From Prochlorococcus sp. AG-442-M23 (GTDB taxonomy: Bacteria > Cyanobacteriota > Cyanobacteriia > PCC-6307 > Cyanobiaceae), in the NCBI GenBank assembly GCA_003209655.1, contig QCPW01000001.1, positions 186,001-250,000 on the forward strand: a stretch of 64,000 nucleotides of DNA, read 5' to 3'. Below the pieces are notes generated by a model. That model was given only the letters and a program-made list of their open reading frames with translations. It had not been told where the DNA came from and ran no database searches. The position numbers and the translations under genes are program-made. Shown piece by piece: positions 30,774 to 40,298 of this stretch. Position 1 is the first letter of the stretch, and the number at the start of each line of letters is the position of its first letter.

Positions 30774-31766
30774 TTGAAAGTGAGATTCCATATTCAACAA
30801 GGAATTGATATTCCGGCATCGACACAATTATACAACCAGATTTGCTTTGCAATTGCAGCCAGATATTATCCTCCAGGTCACCGGTTGCCTAGTACGAGAC
30901 AATTGGCAATGCAAACAAGCCTACATCGCAATACTATCAGTAAAGTTTACAGACAACTTGAGACGGATGGAGTTGTTGAAGCGATAGCCGGTTCAGGTAT
31001 TTATGTAAGAGACAATCTTAAAAAGGGTGATTTCAAAAAAACTTTTAATACAAAAAATAATTTAATAAACGCTCCTAATCAAGAAGCAAAAAAAGCAATT
31101 GATAAATTAATAAAGCTTGGATGTACTCTTCAAGAAACAAGACATTTGCTAACTAACGAAATTGATTGGCGAATAAAATGTGGATCAAGAATATTAGTTA
31201 GTACACCACGAGAAGATATAGGGGCTTCAATGTTAATTGCAGAAGATCTCTCCCCAACTATTAATGTTCCAGTAGAAGTTATCCCCATGGAAGAATTAGA
31301 AAAAGTTCTTTGTAACTCCAATAATGGAACAATTGTTACGAGTAGATATTTTTTACAACCCTTAGAAAAATTAGCTAAAAAATATAAAGTAAGAGCTATT
31401 GCTGTTGATTTGAGCGACTTCCAGAAGGAATTAAAAATAATTAAAGAATTAAAACATGGCAGTTGTGTAGGTATTGTAAGTATCAGTCCAGGTCTCTTAA
31501 GAGCAGCAGAAATTATCATAAACAGTATGAGAGGAAGTGATATAGTAATCATGACTGCTATCTCAGATAATAGTAGTAAATTATTAGCTCTATTAAAAGC
31601 TTCCAATCATATTGTCTGCGACGGACCAAGTTTATCCGTTGTCGAAAAGACTTTAGTAAAAAACCGTTCGCAATTAATGAGAGTGCCACAAATTATATGT
31701 GCAAAAAATTACTTAAGCATCGAAACAATAAATCAGTTAAAAAAGGAGATAGGAGTTATTAATTAA
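30774..31766 (+). CDS. GntR-family transcriptional regulator
   Basis: A protein of about 330 residues with an N-terminal GntR winged helix (about 12-72: STQLYNQICFAIAARYYPPGHRLPSTRQLA...HRNTISKVYRQLETDGVVEAIAGSGIYV). The larger C-terminal half resembles a ligand-binding region rather than an aminotransferase (no PLP lysine motif seen), so it is neither a MocR-type fusion nor a short YtrA regulator. No ATG opens it: TTG at 30774 or GTG at 30780 is used. The regulated genes are unknown. It precedes cysE by 2 nt, a hint that the two are cotranscribed. Confidence 0.87.
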   Translation: MKVRFHIQQGIDIPASTQLYNQICFAIAARYYPPGHRLPSTRQLAMQTSLHRNTISKVYRQLETDGVVEAIAGSGIYVRDNLKKGDFKKTFNTKNNLINAPNQEAKKAIDKLIKLGCTLQETRHLLTNEIDWRIKCGSRILVSTPREDIGASMLIAEDLSPTINVPVEVIPMEELEKVLCNSNNGTIVTSRYFLQPLEKLAKKYKVRAIAVDLSDFQKELKIIKELKHGSCVGIVSISPGLLRAAEIIINSMRGSDIVIMTAISDNSSKLLALLKASNHIVCDGPSLSVVEKTLVKNRSQLMRVPQIICAKNYLSIETINQLKKEIGVIN

Positions 31767-31768
31767 TT

Positions 31769-32503
31769 ATGATACGAACATTCATGTCTGATATTGAAAT
31801 AATAAGAGAAAAAGATCCAGCAGCAAGAGGTATTTTAGAGATTTTCCTTTGCTATCCTGGTTTCCAATCAATTGTAATTCATAGATTAACTCACAAATTA
31901 TGGCGTTTAAAATTACCTTTAATTCCAAGACTCTTAAGTCATTTGAATAGATTATTCACTGGAATAGAAATACATCCAGGTGCAAAAATTGGGAAAAAAG
32001 TTTTTATAGATCATGGCATGGGAGTAGTTATTGGTGAAACCGCTGAAATTGGCAATAATTGCTTGCTTTATCAAGGAGTTACGTTGGGAGGGACTGGGAA
32101 AAGTCATGGTAAAAGACATCCAACTTTAATGGAAAATGTTGTGGTAGGAGCAGGTGCAAAAGTTCTTGGTTCAATAGTAGTTGGCTCTAATACTCGTATT
32201 GGAGCAGGTTCTGTTGTAGTTCGTAATGTAGAGGAAAACAGTACAGTTGTTGGAATCCCAGGAAGAGTAGTTCATCAAAGCGGCGTAAAAGTTAATCCTC
32301 TAGCACACTCTGCGTTACCAGATGCTGAAGCAAGTGTAATTAAAAATTTAATGGATAGAATTGACCAACTTGAGAATCAGACTCTTAAATTACAAAAAAC
32401 CCTTCAATGTCTAATTAATTCAGAATCTATTGATATGTCTAAGGTTGGAGATGCACAAAATATAAAAGATAAGGAAATAATAGAATTTTTAGGAGATAAT
32501 TAA
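31769..32503 (+). CDS. cysE: serine O-acetyltransferase
   Basis: A 244-residue enzyme that makes O-acetylserine from serine and acetyl-CoA, the carbon skeleton for cysteine. The N-terminal helical part contains DPAARGILEIFLCYPGFQSIVIHR (16-39). The left-handed beta-helix has hexapeptide repeats such as GIEIHPGAKIGKKVFIDHGMGVVIGETAEIGNNC and IGAGSVVVRNV. This is the shorter bacterial type lacking the long E. coli N-terminal extension. The start at 31769 lies 2 nt after the GntR gene; a second ATG at 31784 is possible. Confidence 0.94.
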   Translation: MIRTFMSDIEIIREKDPAARGILEIFLCYPGFQSIVIHRLTHKLWRLKLPLIPRLLSHLNRLFTGIEIHPGAKIGKKVFIDHGMGVVIGETAEIGNNCLLYQGVTLGGTGKSHGKRHPTLMENVVVGAGAKVLGSIVVGSNTRIGAGSVVVRNVEENSTVVGIPGRVVHQSGVKVNPLAHSALPDAEASVIKNLMDRIDQLENQTLKLQKTLQCLINSESIDMSKVGDAQNIKDKEIIEFLGDN

Positions 32504-32510
32504 AAAAGGA

Positions 32511-35339
32511 TTAATTATTAGTTTCCTTTTCACTTTTAGGTTGAAACATAAACATTGAATAAATGACGTTCCTTCTCATATTTGTCATCATTTCAAGAAA
32601 CATGTCATAACCTTCATTTTTATATTCAATTAAGGGATCCTTTTGACCATATCCTCTTAACCCTACAGATTCTCTTAAAGAATCCATAGATTGAAGATGT
32701 TCTCTCCATAAATTATCGATCTGTTGAAGAATAAAAAACCTCTCAGCCTCCCTCATTAACCCTGGACGGAATTCCTCTATTTGAGCCTCTTTCAAATCGT
32801 ATGCAATACGTAATTGCTCTTGAAGATAATTTTTTAATTCTTCAATAGATAAAACATTAACATCTGTTGATTTTAGATTATTTAGTAAATAAATAAATTC
32901 TTTTACTTTGGAGATCAATTGATCAATATCCCATTCTTCTGGAGGTAAATCAGGATTAATATAAGCTTCCACAATCTCTTCCATTGTTCTCTCTCCATAT
33001 CCAATAACTTGCTTCTTCAAGTCGGTACCTTGTAACACTCTTAGTCTCTCATTATAAACTGCTTTTCTTTGATTATTCATTACTTCATCATATTCAAAAA
33101 CTTGTTTTCTAATGTCATAGTAGTAAGTTTCAACCTTTTTTTGAGCACTTTCTAAAGATCTTGTAAGCATTCCTGACTCAATAGGCATATCTTCATCAAC
33201 CCTAAAGGCATTCATTAAATTTGCGACCCTATCGCCGCCAAATATCCTTAACAAATTATCTTCCAAGGACAAAAAGAATCTGGTACTCCCAAGATCTCCT
33301 TGTCTCCCAGCTCTTCCTCTAAGTTGATTATCAACTCTTCTTGATTCGTGCCTTTCAGTCCCAATAACATGAAGTCCTCCAGCATTTCTAACATTGTCTT
33401 CTTCATCAATTAATACCTTGTCATATTCATTTTTCACTTCTGATAAGGCTAATCTTAAAGATTTTATAAGTTTATCTTCAGTAGGTGCTTTTTCCGCAGC
33501 AGTAGCAATTCTATCGTCTAATTCAAGAATAGTTAATTTTCTATCTCCCCAATTCTCTACAAGCTCATTTGATAATGAAGAAAGTTTTTTTGTAATATCA
33601 TCGCTTAACTCACAAGGAAATAGACTAGCTACACCACTTTGATTACTCTTATTGGGAATTGAATCAATCTTTTCAGAAAACCCTCCTCCAGATTTTGAAC
33701 TTCTCTGTTTAGGTATTGGCTTATGCTCGTTATCTGGCTTAACAAGTAAAGGCATTAAGGTTTCTTTTAATTTTAGCCTTGCCATATAATCGCTATTTCC
33801 TCCGAGAATAATATCAGTACCTCTTCCAGCCATATTTGTTGCAATAGTCACAGCTCCTGCTCTTCCTGCCTGAGCTACGATTTCTGCTTCACGTTCTACA
33901 TTTTCTGGTTTTGCGTTCAGTAGATTATGTGAGATTTGCTTCTCGAATAAAAGAGTACTTAATAGCTCACTTTTTTCGACACTTGTTGTACCTACCAAAA
34001 CAGGTCTACCCTTCTTGTATATTTCTGCTATTTCATTAGCAACTGCTTTCCATTTTCCTATCTCTGTTTTAAAAACTTGATCAGCCCAATCTTGTCGCTT
34101 TCTAATCTGATTGGTAGGTACAACTGTTGACTCTAATTTATAAGTTTTTTCAAATTCTACCTCTTCAGTCTTGGCAGTCCCTGTCATACCAGCTAAACCT
34201 GGATATAAAAGGAAAAAATTCTGATAAGTTATGGATGCTAATGTCTGGGTCTCAGGCTGAATACTTAGACCTTCTTTCGCTTCGATGGCTTGATGTTGTC
34301 CATCACTCCATCTTCTTCCAGGCATAACTCTTCCTGTAAATTCATCTACGATAACTGCCTCATCATTTTTAATAATGTAATTTACATCTTTCACGAATAA
34401 TTCTTTTGCTTTTAAAGCATTAGTAATGTAATGAGCCCAAGGATCCTTAGGATCATATAGATCATTAACCTTCAAGTACTTTTCACATTTAGCAAATCCA
34501 TCATCAGTCAAAATGCAACTACGTTGTTTTTCATCAACTTCATAATCACCTTCTGGATCAATACCATCTTTACTCAACTCTTTTGCCTTAATAAGAGATA
34601 AAGCTAATTCTGAAGCTTTTTGATATTTTTCTTGAGGTCTTTCAATTTGACCAGATATAATTAAAGGAGTTCTCGCTTCATCAATTAAAATTGAATCAAC
34701 CTCATCTATAACGCAATAATTAAATGTTCTTTGAACTACCTCTTCAATATCAGTAGCCATATTATCTCTCAAATAATCAAACCCTAGTTCTGAATTAGTG
34801 GCATAAGTTATATCACACGCATAATTTTTTTTCCTTTCAGAAGGACTCATATCTTGCTGAATTAAACCAACGGATAAACCTAAAAATCGATGAACTTGTC
34901 CCATCCACTCCGCGTCTCGTCGAGCCAAGTAATCATTCACTGTAACAACATGTACTCCTCTGCCAGTTAAAGCATTGAGATAGCAAGGAAGAGTGGCAAC
35001 GAGAGTTTTACCTTCACCAGTTTTCATCTCAGCAATTTGCCCCTCATGGAGAACCATCCCACCTATTAATTGGACATCAAAATGACGCATTTCCAAAACT
35101 CTTTTACTTGCTTCTCTAACGATTGCAAAAGCTTTTGGTAATATTTCATCTAATTGTTCCTTTTGTCTTTTAACATTTTTTTCTAATGAAACTTTTGATT
35201 TAAGGTTACTAGTCTCATTCCTTAATTCATCATCGGTTAAAATAGAAACCTCTTCTTCTAATAAGTTTATTTCTTCAACTATTGGTTGATATCGCTTTAA
35301 CTTTCGTGTATTTGGATCTCCCAACAAAAGTTTTAGCAT
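32511..35339 (-). CDS. secA: preprotein translocase ATPase SecA
   Basis: A 942-residue motor that pushes unfolded precursors through SecYEG, needed here for both plasma-membrane and thylakoid export. Nucleotide motifs include [14 protein letters not shown] (Walker A, about 105-118), [19 protein letters not shown] (Walker B region) and [14 protein letters not shown]. The C-terminal scaffold is complete but the zinc-binding CxCxnC tail is absent, ending in [10 protein letters not shown]. It is convergent with cysE. Confidence 0.97.
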   Translation of the reverse strand: MLKLLLGDPNTRKLKRYQPIVEEINLLEEEVSILTDDELRNETSNLKSKVSLEKNVKRQKEQLDEILPKAFAIVREASKRVLEMRHFDVQLIGGMVLHEGQIAEMKTGEGKTLVATLPCYLNALTGRGVHVVTVNDYLARRDAEWMGQVHRFLGLSVGLIQQDMSPSERKKNYACDITYATNSELGFDYLRDNMATDIEEVVQRTFNYCVIDEVDSILIDEARTPLIISGQIERPQEKYQKASELALSLIKAKELSKDGIDPEGDYEVDEKQRSCILTDDGFAKCEKYLKVNDLYDPKDPWAHYITNALKAKELFVKDVNYIIKNDEAVIVDEFTGRVMPGRRWSDGQHQAIEAKEGLSIQPETQTLASITYQNFFLLYPGLAGMTGTAKTEEVEFEKTYKLESTVVPTNQIRKRQDWADQVFKTEIGKWKAVANEIAEIYKKGRPVLVGTTSVEKSELLSTLLFEKQISHNLLNAKPENVEREAEIVAQAGRAGAVTIATNMAGRGTDIILGGNSDYMARLKLKETLMPLLVKPDNEHKPIPKQRSSKSGGGFSEKIDSIPNKSNQSGVASLFPCELSDDITKKLSSLSNELVENWGDRKLTILELDDRIATAAEKAPTEDKLIKSLRLALSEVKNEYDKVLIDEEDNVRNAGGLHVIGTERHESRRVDNQLRGRAGRQGDLGSTRFFLSLEDNLLRIFGGDRVANLMNAFRVDEDMPIESGMLTRSLESAQKKVETYYYDIRKQVFEYDEVMNNQRKAVYNERLRVLQGTDLKKQVIGYGERTMEEIVEAYINPDLPPEEWDIDQLISKVKEFIYLLNNLKSTDVNVLSIEELKNYLQEQLRIAYDLKEAQIEEFRPGLMREAERFFILQQIDNLWREHLQSMDSLRESVGLRGYGQKDPLIEYKNEGYDMFLEMMTNMRRNVIYSMFMFQPKSEKETNN

Positions 35340-35510
35340 AATTGTTTGTCCTCTAAAAAATTAATCCTATTACAAACATTATAAATTAGTGCGTTACAAC
35401 TAAATGAGTAAAACTTATATCTCTGTATTTTTTAAAAAATTATCGATTAGGGTGTTTAAAAGTTACCTAATTAATTATTACATTTTTTCGAATTTTATAA
35501 TTTCACACTA

Positions 35511-35966
35511 ATGAAAACAATATTTTTAGTTAAACATTCAAAAGGGGCTCTTGGATTGAGATTATTTGGATTAGGTCCTAATCTTAAACCAACAAAAGGA
35601 TTAGTTAAACTACAACAATTATTGCACCGTAACGCATTTTGGGCGAAAGGTAGAACAATTAATGACCTCCGCAAATGTCTTGCTAATAGCGATGTTATTA
35701 TTAGTATCTGGTCTAACAATGAACCAGTTGGCTTCGGTAGAGCCTTATCCGATGGTATTTATAGAGGTGTTTTATGGGATATAGTAATTGATCAAAATCA
35801 TCAAGGGAAAGGTTACGGAAAAATGATAGTAAAAAATATTTTAGAGTCAAAACAAATTAAAAATACAAAAAAAATTTATTTAATGACCACAAGCAAAAAA
35901 TTATTTTATTCTCAAATTGACTTTAAAGAAGTTTCTTCTCAAAGTCTTTTAATACGGGAAATATAA
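35511..35966 (+). CDS. GNAT-family N-acetyltransferase
   Basis: A 151-residue protein with the acetyl-CoA-binding A motif VIDQNHQGKGYGKMIV (92-107; Q/RxxGxG/A form QGKGYG at 98-103), preceded by the usual beta strands (PVGFGRALSD, RGVLWDIVI). The acceptor is unknown. A GNAT fold with this compact size is often a small-molecule or protein acetyltransferase. It is divergent from secA across about 170 bp and convergent with the GtrA-like gene (1-nt gap). Confidence 0.87.
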   Translation: MKTIFLVKHSKGALGLRLFGLGPNLKPTKGLVKLQQLLHRNAFWAKGRTINDLRKCLANSDVIISIWSNNEPVGFGRALSDGIYRGVLWDIVIDQNHQGKGYGKMIVKNILESKQIKNTKKIYLMTTSKKLFYSQIDFKEVSSQSLLIREI

Positions 35967-35967
35967 A

Positions 35968-36360
35968 TTATTTTTTAAACAAAAAATATTTTGAACCTAA
36001 ATAATTATTTAAGGCCCCTATGAATGTTCCACACAACCAAGAAACCTTATGATCAATGAGTAATTTATTGAGAGAAAAAACTATTAATGACATTTCTAAA
36101 CCTCCTAAAAAATAAATAATGCAGAAAATAAAAAAAGATCGCAATATTTTTTTTTGAGAATTATCTTTAAAAACCCAAATCTTTGCGAAAATAAATGACG
36201 ATAAGAGTCCCGTTGAATATCCAAATACAGAAGCAAAGATTATGTTTTTAAAAATTGAGTAAATTAAGTTATATACAAGAAAATTTATGGATGTTGAAAT
36301 AAACCCTGAAACAATAAATCTAAATATTTGATATTTATTTTCTTTAATTAGTTTTTCCAA
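35968..36360 (-). CDS. GtrA-like membrane protein
   Basis: A 130-residue protein with four hydrophobic segments and the GtrA-family opening RFIVSGFISTSINFLVYNLIY (about 14-34), with a conserved KIWVFKDNS block and NYLGSKYFLFKK at the C-terminus. GtrA proteins are thought to carry undecaprenyl-linked sugars across the membrane for surface polysaccharide. It lies beside an NTF2-like gene and galE on the same strand. It is likely part of a sugar or cell-surface set, which is inference from context. Confidence 0.82.
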   Translation of the reverse strand: MEKLIKENKYQIFRFIVSGFISTSINFLVYNLIYSIFKNIIFASVFGYSTGLLSSFIFAKIWVFKDNSQKKILRSFFIFCIIYFLGGLEMSLIVFSLNKLLIDHKVSWLCGTFIGALNNYLGSKYFLFKK

Positions 36361-36393
36361 AATTTAAAAAATTTTTTTTTAACATTTTTGAAA

Positions 36394-36825
36394 TTAAGAT
36401 ATAAATTTTGCATAAAGCCACCTTATGAAAGGACCTAAAATAGGTATTGGCCCAAATGTAGGACCACAAAAATCAAAATAGTCTCTATGTTCTTTTATTA
36501 ATCCATTTTTTGCAAATATCAAACGTGTAGTTCCAGGATAAATAAACTCTTTACCCATTATCTTTAAACCCATTGTCCACTCAATGAATCCACATTCTGC
36601 GTTTATTAAGATTGCATGAGTTTCTAAAGAAACATCATCACATCTTTTGACTAACTTTTCTTGAGCGGCAACATAAGAGTCTAATCCCTTTGTTTCCTGA
36701 GTAGGATCAATGAAGGTAACATCATTATTGTAGAATTCTGCCCATTTTTGTTTAGAAGGTGCATCCTTGCCATAAGGCTTGTTAAACAACTCCTTTAAAT
36801 CATCTATAGAAACTTGTTTTGTCAT
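36394..36825 (-). CDS. NTF2-like / SnoaL-fold protein
   Basis: A 143-residue protein with the pattern of the nuclear transport factor 2 superfamily: FYNNDVTFIDPTQETKGLDSYVAAQEKL at 30-57, then a conserved IxWTMGLKI strand, and GTTRLIFAKNGLIKEHRDYFDF near the C-terminal half. Proteins of this cone fold act as small ligand-binding or isomerase/cyclase modules, and the exact function is unknown. It lies 2 nt after galE on the same strand. Confidence 0.7.
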   Translation of the reverse strand: MTKQVSIDDLKELFNKPYGKDAPSKQKWAEFYNNDVTFIDPTQETKGLDSYVAAQEKLVKRCDDVSLETHAILINAECGFIEWTMGLKIMGKEFIYPGTTRLIFAKNGLIKEHRDYFDFCGPTFGPIPILGPFIRWLYAKFIS

Positions 36826-36827
36826 AT

Positions 36828-37874
36828 TTATTTTTTAGGTTTCATGTTTTGATTAAAAACATACCAATTCCAAGCAGTCTTTATTATACTTTCTAAATCT
36901 GGGAATTCTGTTTTCCATAGTAATTCCCTCTTCGCTTTTTCAGGAGAGGAAATAAGTACTGGAGGGTCACCTTGCCTTCTTTCGGATTTAAATATCTTAA
37001 TCTCTTTCCCAGTAACCCTTTTTGCAGTATCTATAACTTCCATTATTGAATATCCTTTACCATTTCCAAGATTGTAAATTGATAAACTTTTATCATTAAG
37101 AATTTTATTTAAAGCTAAAACATGCGCTTTTGCTAAATCACTTACATGTACGTAATCTCTTATACAAGTACCATCAAATGTTGGATAGTCACTGCCATTG
37201 ACCCGTATTGAACCCTCTTCATTAAAAAGAGCTTCAAGTACTAAAGGAATCAAATGTGTTTCTGGATTATGATCTTCACCAATATCCCCATTAATATCTG
37301 CTCCAGCAGCATTAAAATAACGAAGTATAGATACAGGCAGATTATAAGCTTTGTGATAATCAATTAAAATTTTTTCTATCATTAATTTACTCCTGCCATA
37401 AGGAGTAATAGGATTTTGTAGAGTCGTTTCAATTATTGGGATTTCGGTCTCTAAAGGCATACCATATGTCGCACAGGTAGAACTAAAAACAATAGGAATG
37501 GGTTTGGAATTTCTTTTCTTGGAATCATCTAACAAAGCCTCAAGAAGAGTGATGGTTTCTGCTAAGTTATTTTTGTAATATTTAGCAGGATTAATAACAG
37601 ATTCACCAACATACGTGTAAGCAGCAAAATGCATAATGCCTTTTATATCTTTACCTCTGGTTGAGGAATGTTCACCTGAAAGCAGTTTTTGTAGAAGTTG
37701 CTTGTCTCCAACTTGACCAATAACTAAAGGAACTCCTAAAACATTTTCGACAATTTTTCTATGGCCATAAACTAAATTATCTAGTACAACTGGTTCAAAG
37801 CCTGCATTCTGAAGTTCCCTAATAGCATGAGAACCTATATATCCTGCACCTCCGGCAACTATTACAATAGACAT
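36828..37874 (-). CDS. galE: UDP-glucose 4-epimerase
   Basis: A 348-residue short-chain dehydrogenase/reductase that interconverts UDP-glucose and UDP-galactose, feeding surface polysaccharide or glycolipid synthesis. The NAD Rossmann motif GGAGYIGSH is at 8-16. The catalytic Tyr159 and Lys163 are in TPYGRSKLM, with serine in FSSTCATYG (130-138). The extended C-domain motif RYFNAAGAD is present. It belongs with the GtrA-like and NTF2-like genes in the same orientation. Confidence 0.94.
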   Translation of the reverse strand: MSIVIVAGGAGYIGSHAIRELQNAGFEPVVLDNLVYGHRKIVENVLGVPLVIGQVGDKQLLQKLLSGEHSSTRGKDIKGIMHFAAYTYVGESVINPAKYYKNNLAETITLLEALLDDSKKRNSKPIPIVFSSTCATYGMPLETEIPIIETTLQNPITPYGRSKLMIEKILIDYHKAYNLPVSILRYFNAAGADINGDIGEDHNPETHLIPLVLEALFNEEGSIRVNGSDYPTFDGTCIRDYVHVSDLAKAHVLALNKILNDKSLSIYNLGNGKGYSIMEVIDTAKRVTGKEIKIFKSERRQGDPPVLISSPEKAKRELLWKTEFPDLESIIKTAWNWYVFNQNMKPKK

Positions 37875-38229
37875 ATATCAAACAATCTTTAAAATCATTT
37901 TCAAGAAAGCATATGATGAAGTCGACCTCTCGACATTCTTCTTAGAAAGGAAGCTAAGCATTCTTTAAAATATAAGTCATAGCAATGATTCTCACAAATA
38001 TAATTACAAAATGTAACCGTAATAGTAAAACTCTTCGTACAGAACCCAATTTGTATATTATGTAATCTTACCTTAGCCATATCAGTCAAACTGACTATTC
38101 TTTTAATTATACTGAGTATCACAAATTAGTGAATATAATTTAATCAAACAATTGACTAAACCATAAAGTTTAAACACGATAAACTACTTTTAAAAATGAA
38201 AGTTTTACAAAATCACTTGTCATAAAAAA
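37875..38229. other. gene-poor interval with a tRNA-like remnant
   Basis: This 355-bp gap between galE (minus) and the SGNH-like gene (plus) carries the degraded tRNA 3' half listed separately. The remainder is A/T-rich with no convincing gene. A 73-residue minus-strand frame across it overlaps the tRNA remnant and shows no protein-like features. A 5-bp inverted repeat (TCAGT-CAA-ACTGA at 38082-38094) is too short to call. Confidence 0.7.
37915..37951 (-). pseudogene. degraded tRNA-Gly 3' half (attachment-site-like remnant)
   Basis: Positions 37915-37951 align with 39644-39684 of the intact tRNA-Gly in the same orientation: 33 of 37 aligned bases match, with one 4-nt deletion in the T-arm. 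A 13-nt exact block (37927-37939 and 39660-39672) and GATGAAG (37915-37921 and 39644-39650) are identical. The match covers the anticodon arm, variable region, T-arm and part of the acceptor 3' strand, and ends before the D-arm. No complete cloverleaf can form. Confidence 0.8.
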
Positions 38230-39405
38230 ATGGTTAAAAAAATTTTTTATTTTTTATTCCTTATATTTTGGCTAGAAACGATAAGTTTGTTTGCATTGTT
38301 ATTTTTATCTAAACGATTACCTAACGTAGTGTTTGATCCTAAAAATTATAATTTCAATTTAAAATCTTCGAAAAAAAATTTTAGTGACCCATTGGGATGG
38401 GGTAGTGAAAAATTAAAAGAATCAACAACCATTCCTACTAAGGAATGTAGAGTCCATATGTTTGGAGATTCATTTATATCGTTTAACCCCTACAAATTAG
38501 TTGAATATCAAAATGAATTTATATCTCCAGAAAATCTTATTAGCAGAAAAACAGGTTGTAAAATATATAATTACGGAGTTGATGGTTATGGCTCTGATCA
38601 GGCCTTTTTAAAGTTTAAAGATCAAATTAAAAAAAACAATATACTACCTAATGACGTAGTGATTCTAAGTCACTTAACAGAAAATATCTTACGCAATTCT
38701 ACTAGAAATCTTAGATTGTTATACCCAGATTCGTCAGCGGCTTCAACAAGTCTAAAACCAAAACTAATTTTAAAAAATGGAGAATTATCGGTGATTTCTA
38801 TTCCTGAAAGTTTATCCAAAAGAGAAGTTGCAGAAATTAACCAAAAAGGAGTTACTACTAAAACTAAAAAAGAAGAAAACTCTTTATTCATTTCAAATGC
38901 TGTTAAGGGATCTCCTTCTGAGGTGAAATTTCCTTATACATTGAATCTTGTCAAAGCCTTTTTTTCATGGCACCTTGTACCAAGATTCCATGGAGAAGAA
39001 AAATGGTATCCTTTTTATCGTGAGAGTTCAATTCATTACATAGTAACCAAAAAAATATTAAAAGAATTTCATACTACAAGTATTAAAAATGGTTATAGGT
39101 CTATTACTTTAGATTTACCACTTGCAAATGACTTCAATAAATTTTTTAAATCAAATCAGAATAATTTCCCTTTAACTAAATACTTAAAGAGCATTAATTT
39201 AAATCATCATTCTTTTGGACATTACTTAGCAAAGTATCACCCAGTTGTTTTAAAAAATAAGTGTATTTTTTATGATGGAAGCAATGATGGAGGAGATGTC
39301 TGCAAATTTCATTTCAATCAAAAAGGTTATATTTTGATGATTAATTTTATAAGTGAATTAATAAATAATTTCTCTAATGAAACAAAGCTAAAAACCCTTA
39401 AATAA
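38230..39405 (+). CDS. membrane-anchored SGNH-hydrolase-like protein
   Basis: A 391-residue protein that I place in the SGNH/GDSL hydrolase-like fold. An N-terminal hydrophobic segment (about 6-27) is a signal anchor. Candidate blocks are HMFGDSFISF (nucleophile Ser81), NYGVDGYGSDQ (114-124, block II Gly), SHLTENILRN (Asn152, block III) and DVCKFHFNQKGY (Asp356 and His361, block V). The large middle region is unique. Such anchored SGNH proteins often act as O-acyltransferase/esterase partners on surface polysaccharide. It lies between the tRNA remnant and tRNA-Gly with no obvious Shine-Dalgarno. Confidence 0.72.
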   Translation: MVKKIFYFLFLIFWLETISLFALLFLSKRLPNVVFDPKNYNFNLKSSKKNFSDPLGWGSEKLKESTTIPTKECRVHMFGDSFISFNPYKLVEYQNEFISPENLISRKTGCKIYNYGVDGYGSDQAFLKFKDQIKKNNILPNDVVILSHLTENILRNSTRNLRLLYPDSSAASTSLKPKLILKNGELSVISIPESLSKREVAEINQKGVTTKTKKEENSLFISNAVKGSPSEVKFPYTLNLVKAFFSWHLVPRFHGEEKWYPFYRESSIHYIVTKKILKEFHTTSIKNGYRSITLDLPLANDFNKFFKSNQNNFPLTKYLKSINLNHHSFGHYLAKYHPVVLKNKCIFYDGSNDGGDVCKFHFNQKGYILMINFISELINNFSNETKLKTLK

Positions 39406-39479
39406 TAATCCACTTTTTTTGCTATTTAGCTAATTTAAATCAAGCATATTTCTTAATTTATACTCATTTATTTCTCTGA

Positions 39480-39578
39480 ATGAAAAACGAGTTTTTAAAG
39501 TATGAATCTGATCTTCCGCTCATCGATAAAAGGATAAGAAAGAGATATGAGTGCAGAATTGATATTATGCATTTATAA
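39480..39578 (+). other. possible 32-residue small ORF
   Basis: An ATG at 39480 opens a 32-codon frame beginning MKNEFLKYESDL, charged and without a membrane segment. It lies between the SGNH-like gene and tRNA-Gly. Nothing recognisable and no ribosome-binding site is seen, so it may be random. Confidence 0.2.
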
Positions 39579-39639
39579 ACAATTTTTTAGAAATGTCTCA
39601 AACCTATAAAAAACCCCATCTAAAACAGTGATTCAGGGA

Positions 39640-39711
39640 AGCGGATGAAGAGATTCGAACTCTCGACATTCTCCTTGGCAAGGAGATGCTCTACCACTGA
39701 GCTACATCCGC
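39640..39711 (-). tRNA. trnG: tRNA-Gly (anticodon GCC)
   Basis: The reverse complement folds with acceptor GCGGATG/CATCCGC, discriminator U (usual for bacterial tRNA-Gly), a D-arm containing GTAGCTCAGTGGTAGAGC, anticodon stem TCTCC/GGAGA with loop TTGCCAA (anticodon GCC) and T-arm GAGAG-TTCGAAT-CTCTT. CCA is not encoded. Its 3' end faces the SGNH-like gene and the tRNA remnant. Confidence 0.97.
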
Positions 39712-39773
39712 ACAACTTTTATCTTATCTTAAAAAAGGAATGAAATAAACATAATCTTACTTTTTTTGGGAAA

Positions 39774-40250
39774 CTAATTTAACTTTTTGATTAAAGAACC
39801 CATCTCAATTGCTTGTAAAGCATAATTCCAACCAAGATTATTTTTTATACCAGCTCGTTCTAAAGCCTGCTGCATACTATCTGTTGTTAAAACACCCAAA
39901 ATAATTGGTACATTATTATCATAAGAAACTTGTGAAATTCCTTTGCTAGCTTCAGAAATTACAACATCATAATGTGATGTTTCACCACGAATTACAGCTC
40001 CAAGAGCAATTACAACATCATATTTTGTTTTTTTCAAAAGATTTTTTGCAGCAATTGGCAATTCGAAAGATCCAGGAACCCACACAATATCAAGCTCATT
40101 ACTTGTTTCAGTAATATCTAAACCATGCCTTTTTAGACAATCAAGACATCCAGATAATAATTGATTAGTAATTAAATCATTAAATCTTGCCACTATTATA
40201 CCCACCTTTAAAGTGGAAGCATTAGTAAAAGAGCCCTCAAAGATAGCCAT
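39774..40250 (-). CDS. ribH: 6,7-dimethyl-8-ribityllumazine synthase
   Basis: A 158-residue enzyme joining 5-amino-6-ribitylamino-uracil with dihydroxybutanone phosphate, the penultimate riboflavin step. Motifs are IVARFND (19-25), [14 protein letters not shown] and [14 protein letters not shown] with catalytic His93. It is full length, and it forms capsid-like or pentameric assemblies in this family. It lies 48 nt downstream of psbZ on the same strand. No FMN riboswitch was seen. Confidence 0.96.
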   Translation of the reverse strand: MAIFEGSFTNASTLKVGIIVARFNDLITNQLLSGCLDCLKRHGLDITETSNELDIVWVPGSFELPIAAKNLLKKTKYDVVIALGAVIRGETSHYDVVISEASKGISQVSYDNNVPIILGVLTTDSMQQALERAGIKNNLGWNYALQAIEMGSLIKKLN

Positions 40251-40298
40251 TAAATTTTCTTTCTTATATAACTACACTCTCATGAAACGGTCTTAAGT

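Larger units (their letters stand above)
37915..39652. mobile_element. putative tRNA-Gly-associated mini-island
   Basis: A tRNA 3'-half remnant on the left and the intact tRNA-Gly 3' end on the right lie in direct orientation and bound about 1.7 kb. This is the layout produced when an element integrates into a tRNA 3' end and rebuilds the gene. Between the copies lie one SGNH-like gene and a doubtful short frame. No integrase, transposase or terminal repeat is seen, so this is either a decayed island, a satellite relying on another integrase, or a duplication artefact. Confidence 0.5.

Noticed and set aside
38082-38094. 5-bp inverted repeat TCAGT-CAA-ACTGA upstream of the SGNH-like gene
   Set aside because: Too short, and it could occur by chance; no linked regulator identified.
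37901-38122. 73-residue minus-strand open frame after galE
   Set aside because: It runs through the tRNA-like remnant, has a random-looking composition and no ribosome-binding site or recognisable motif.
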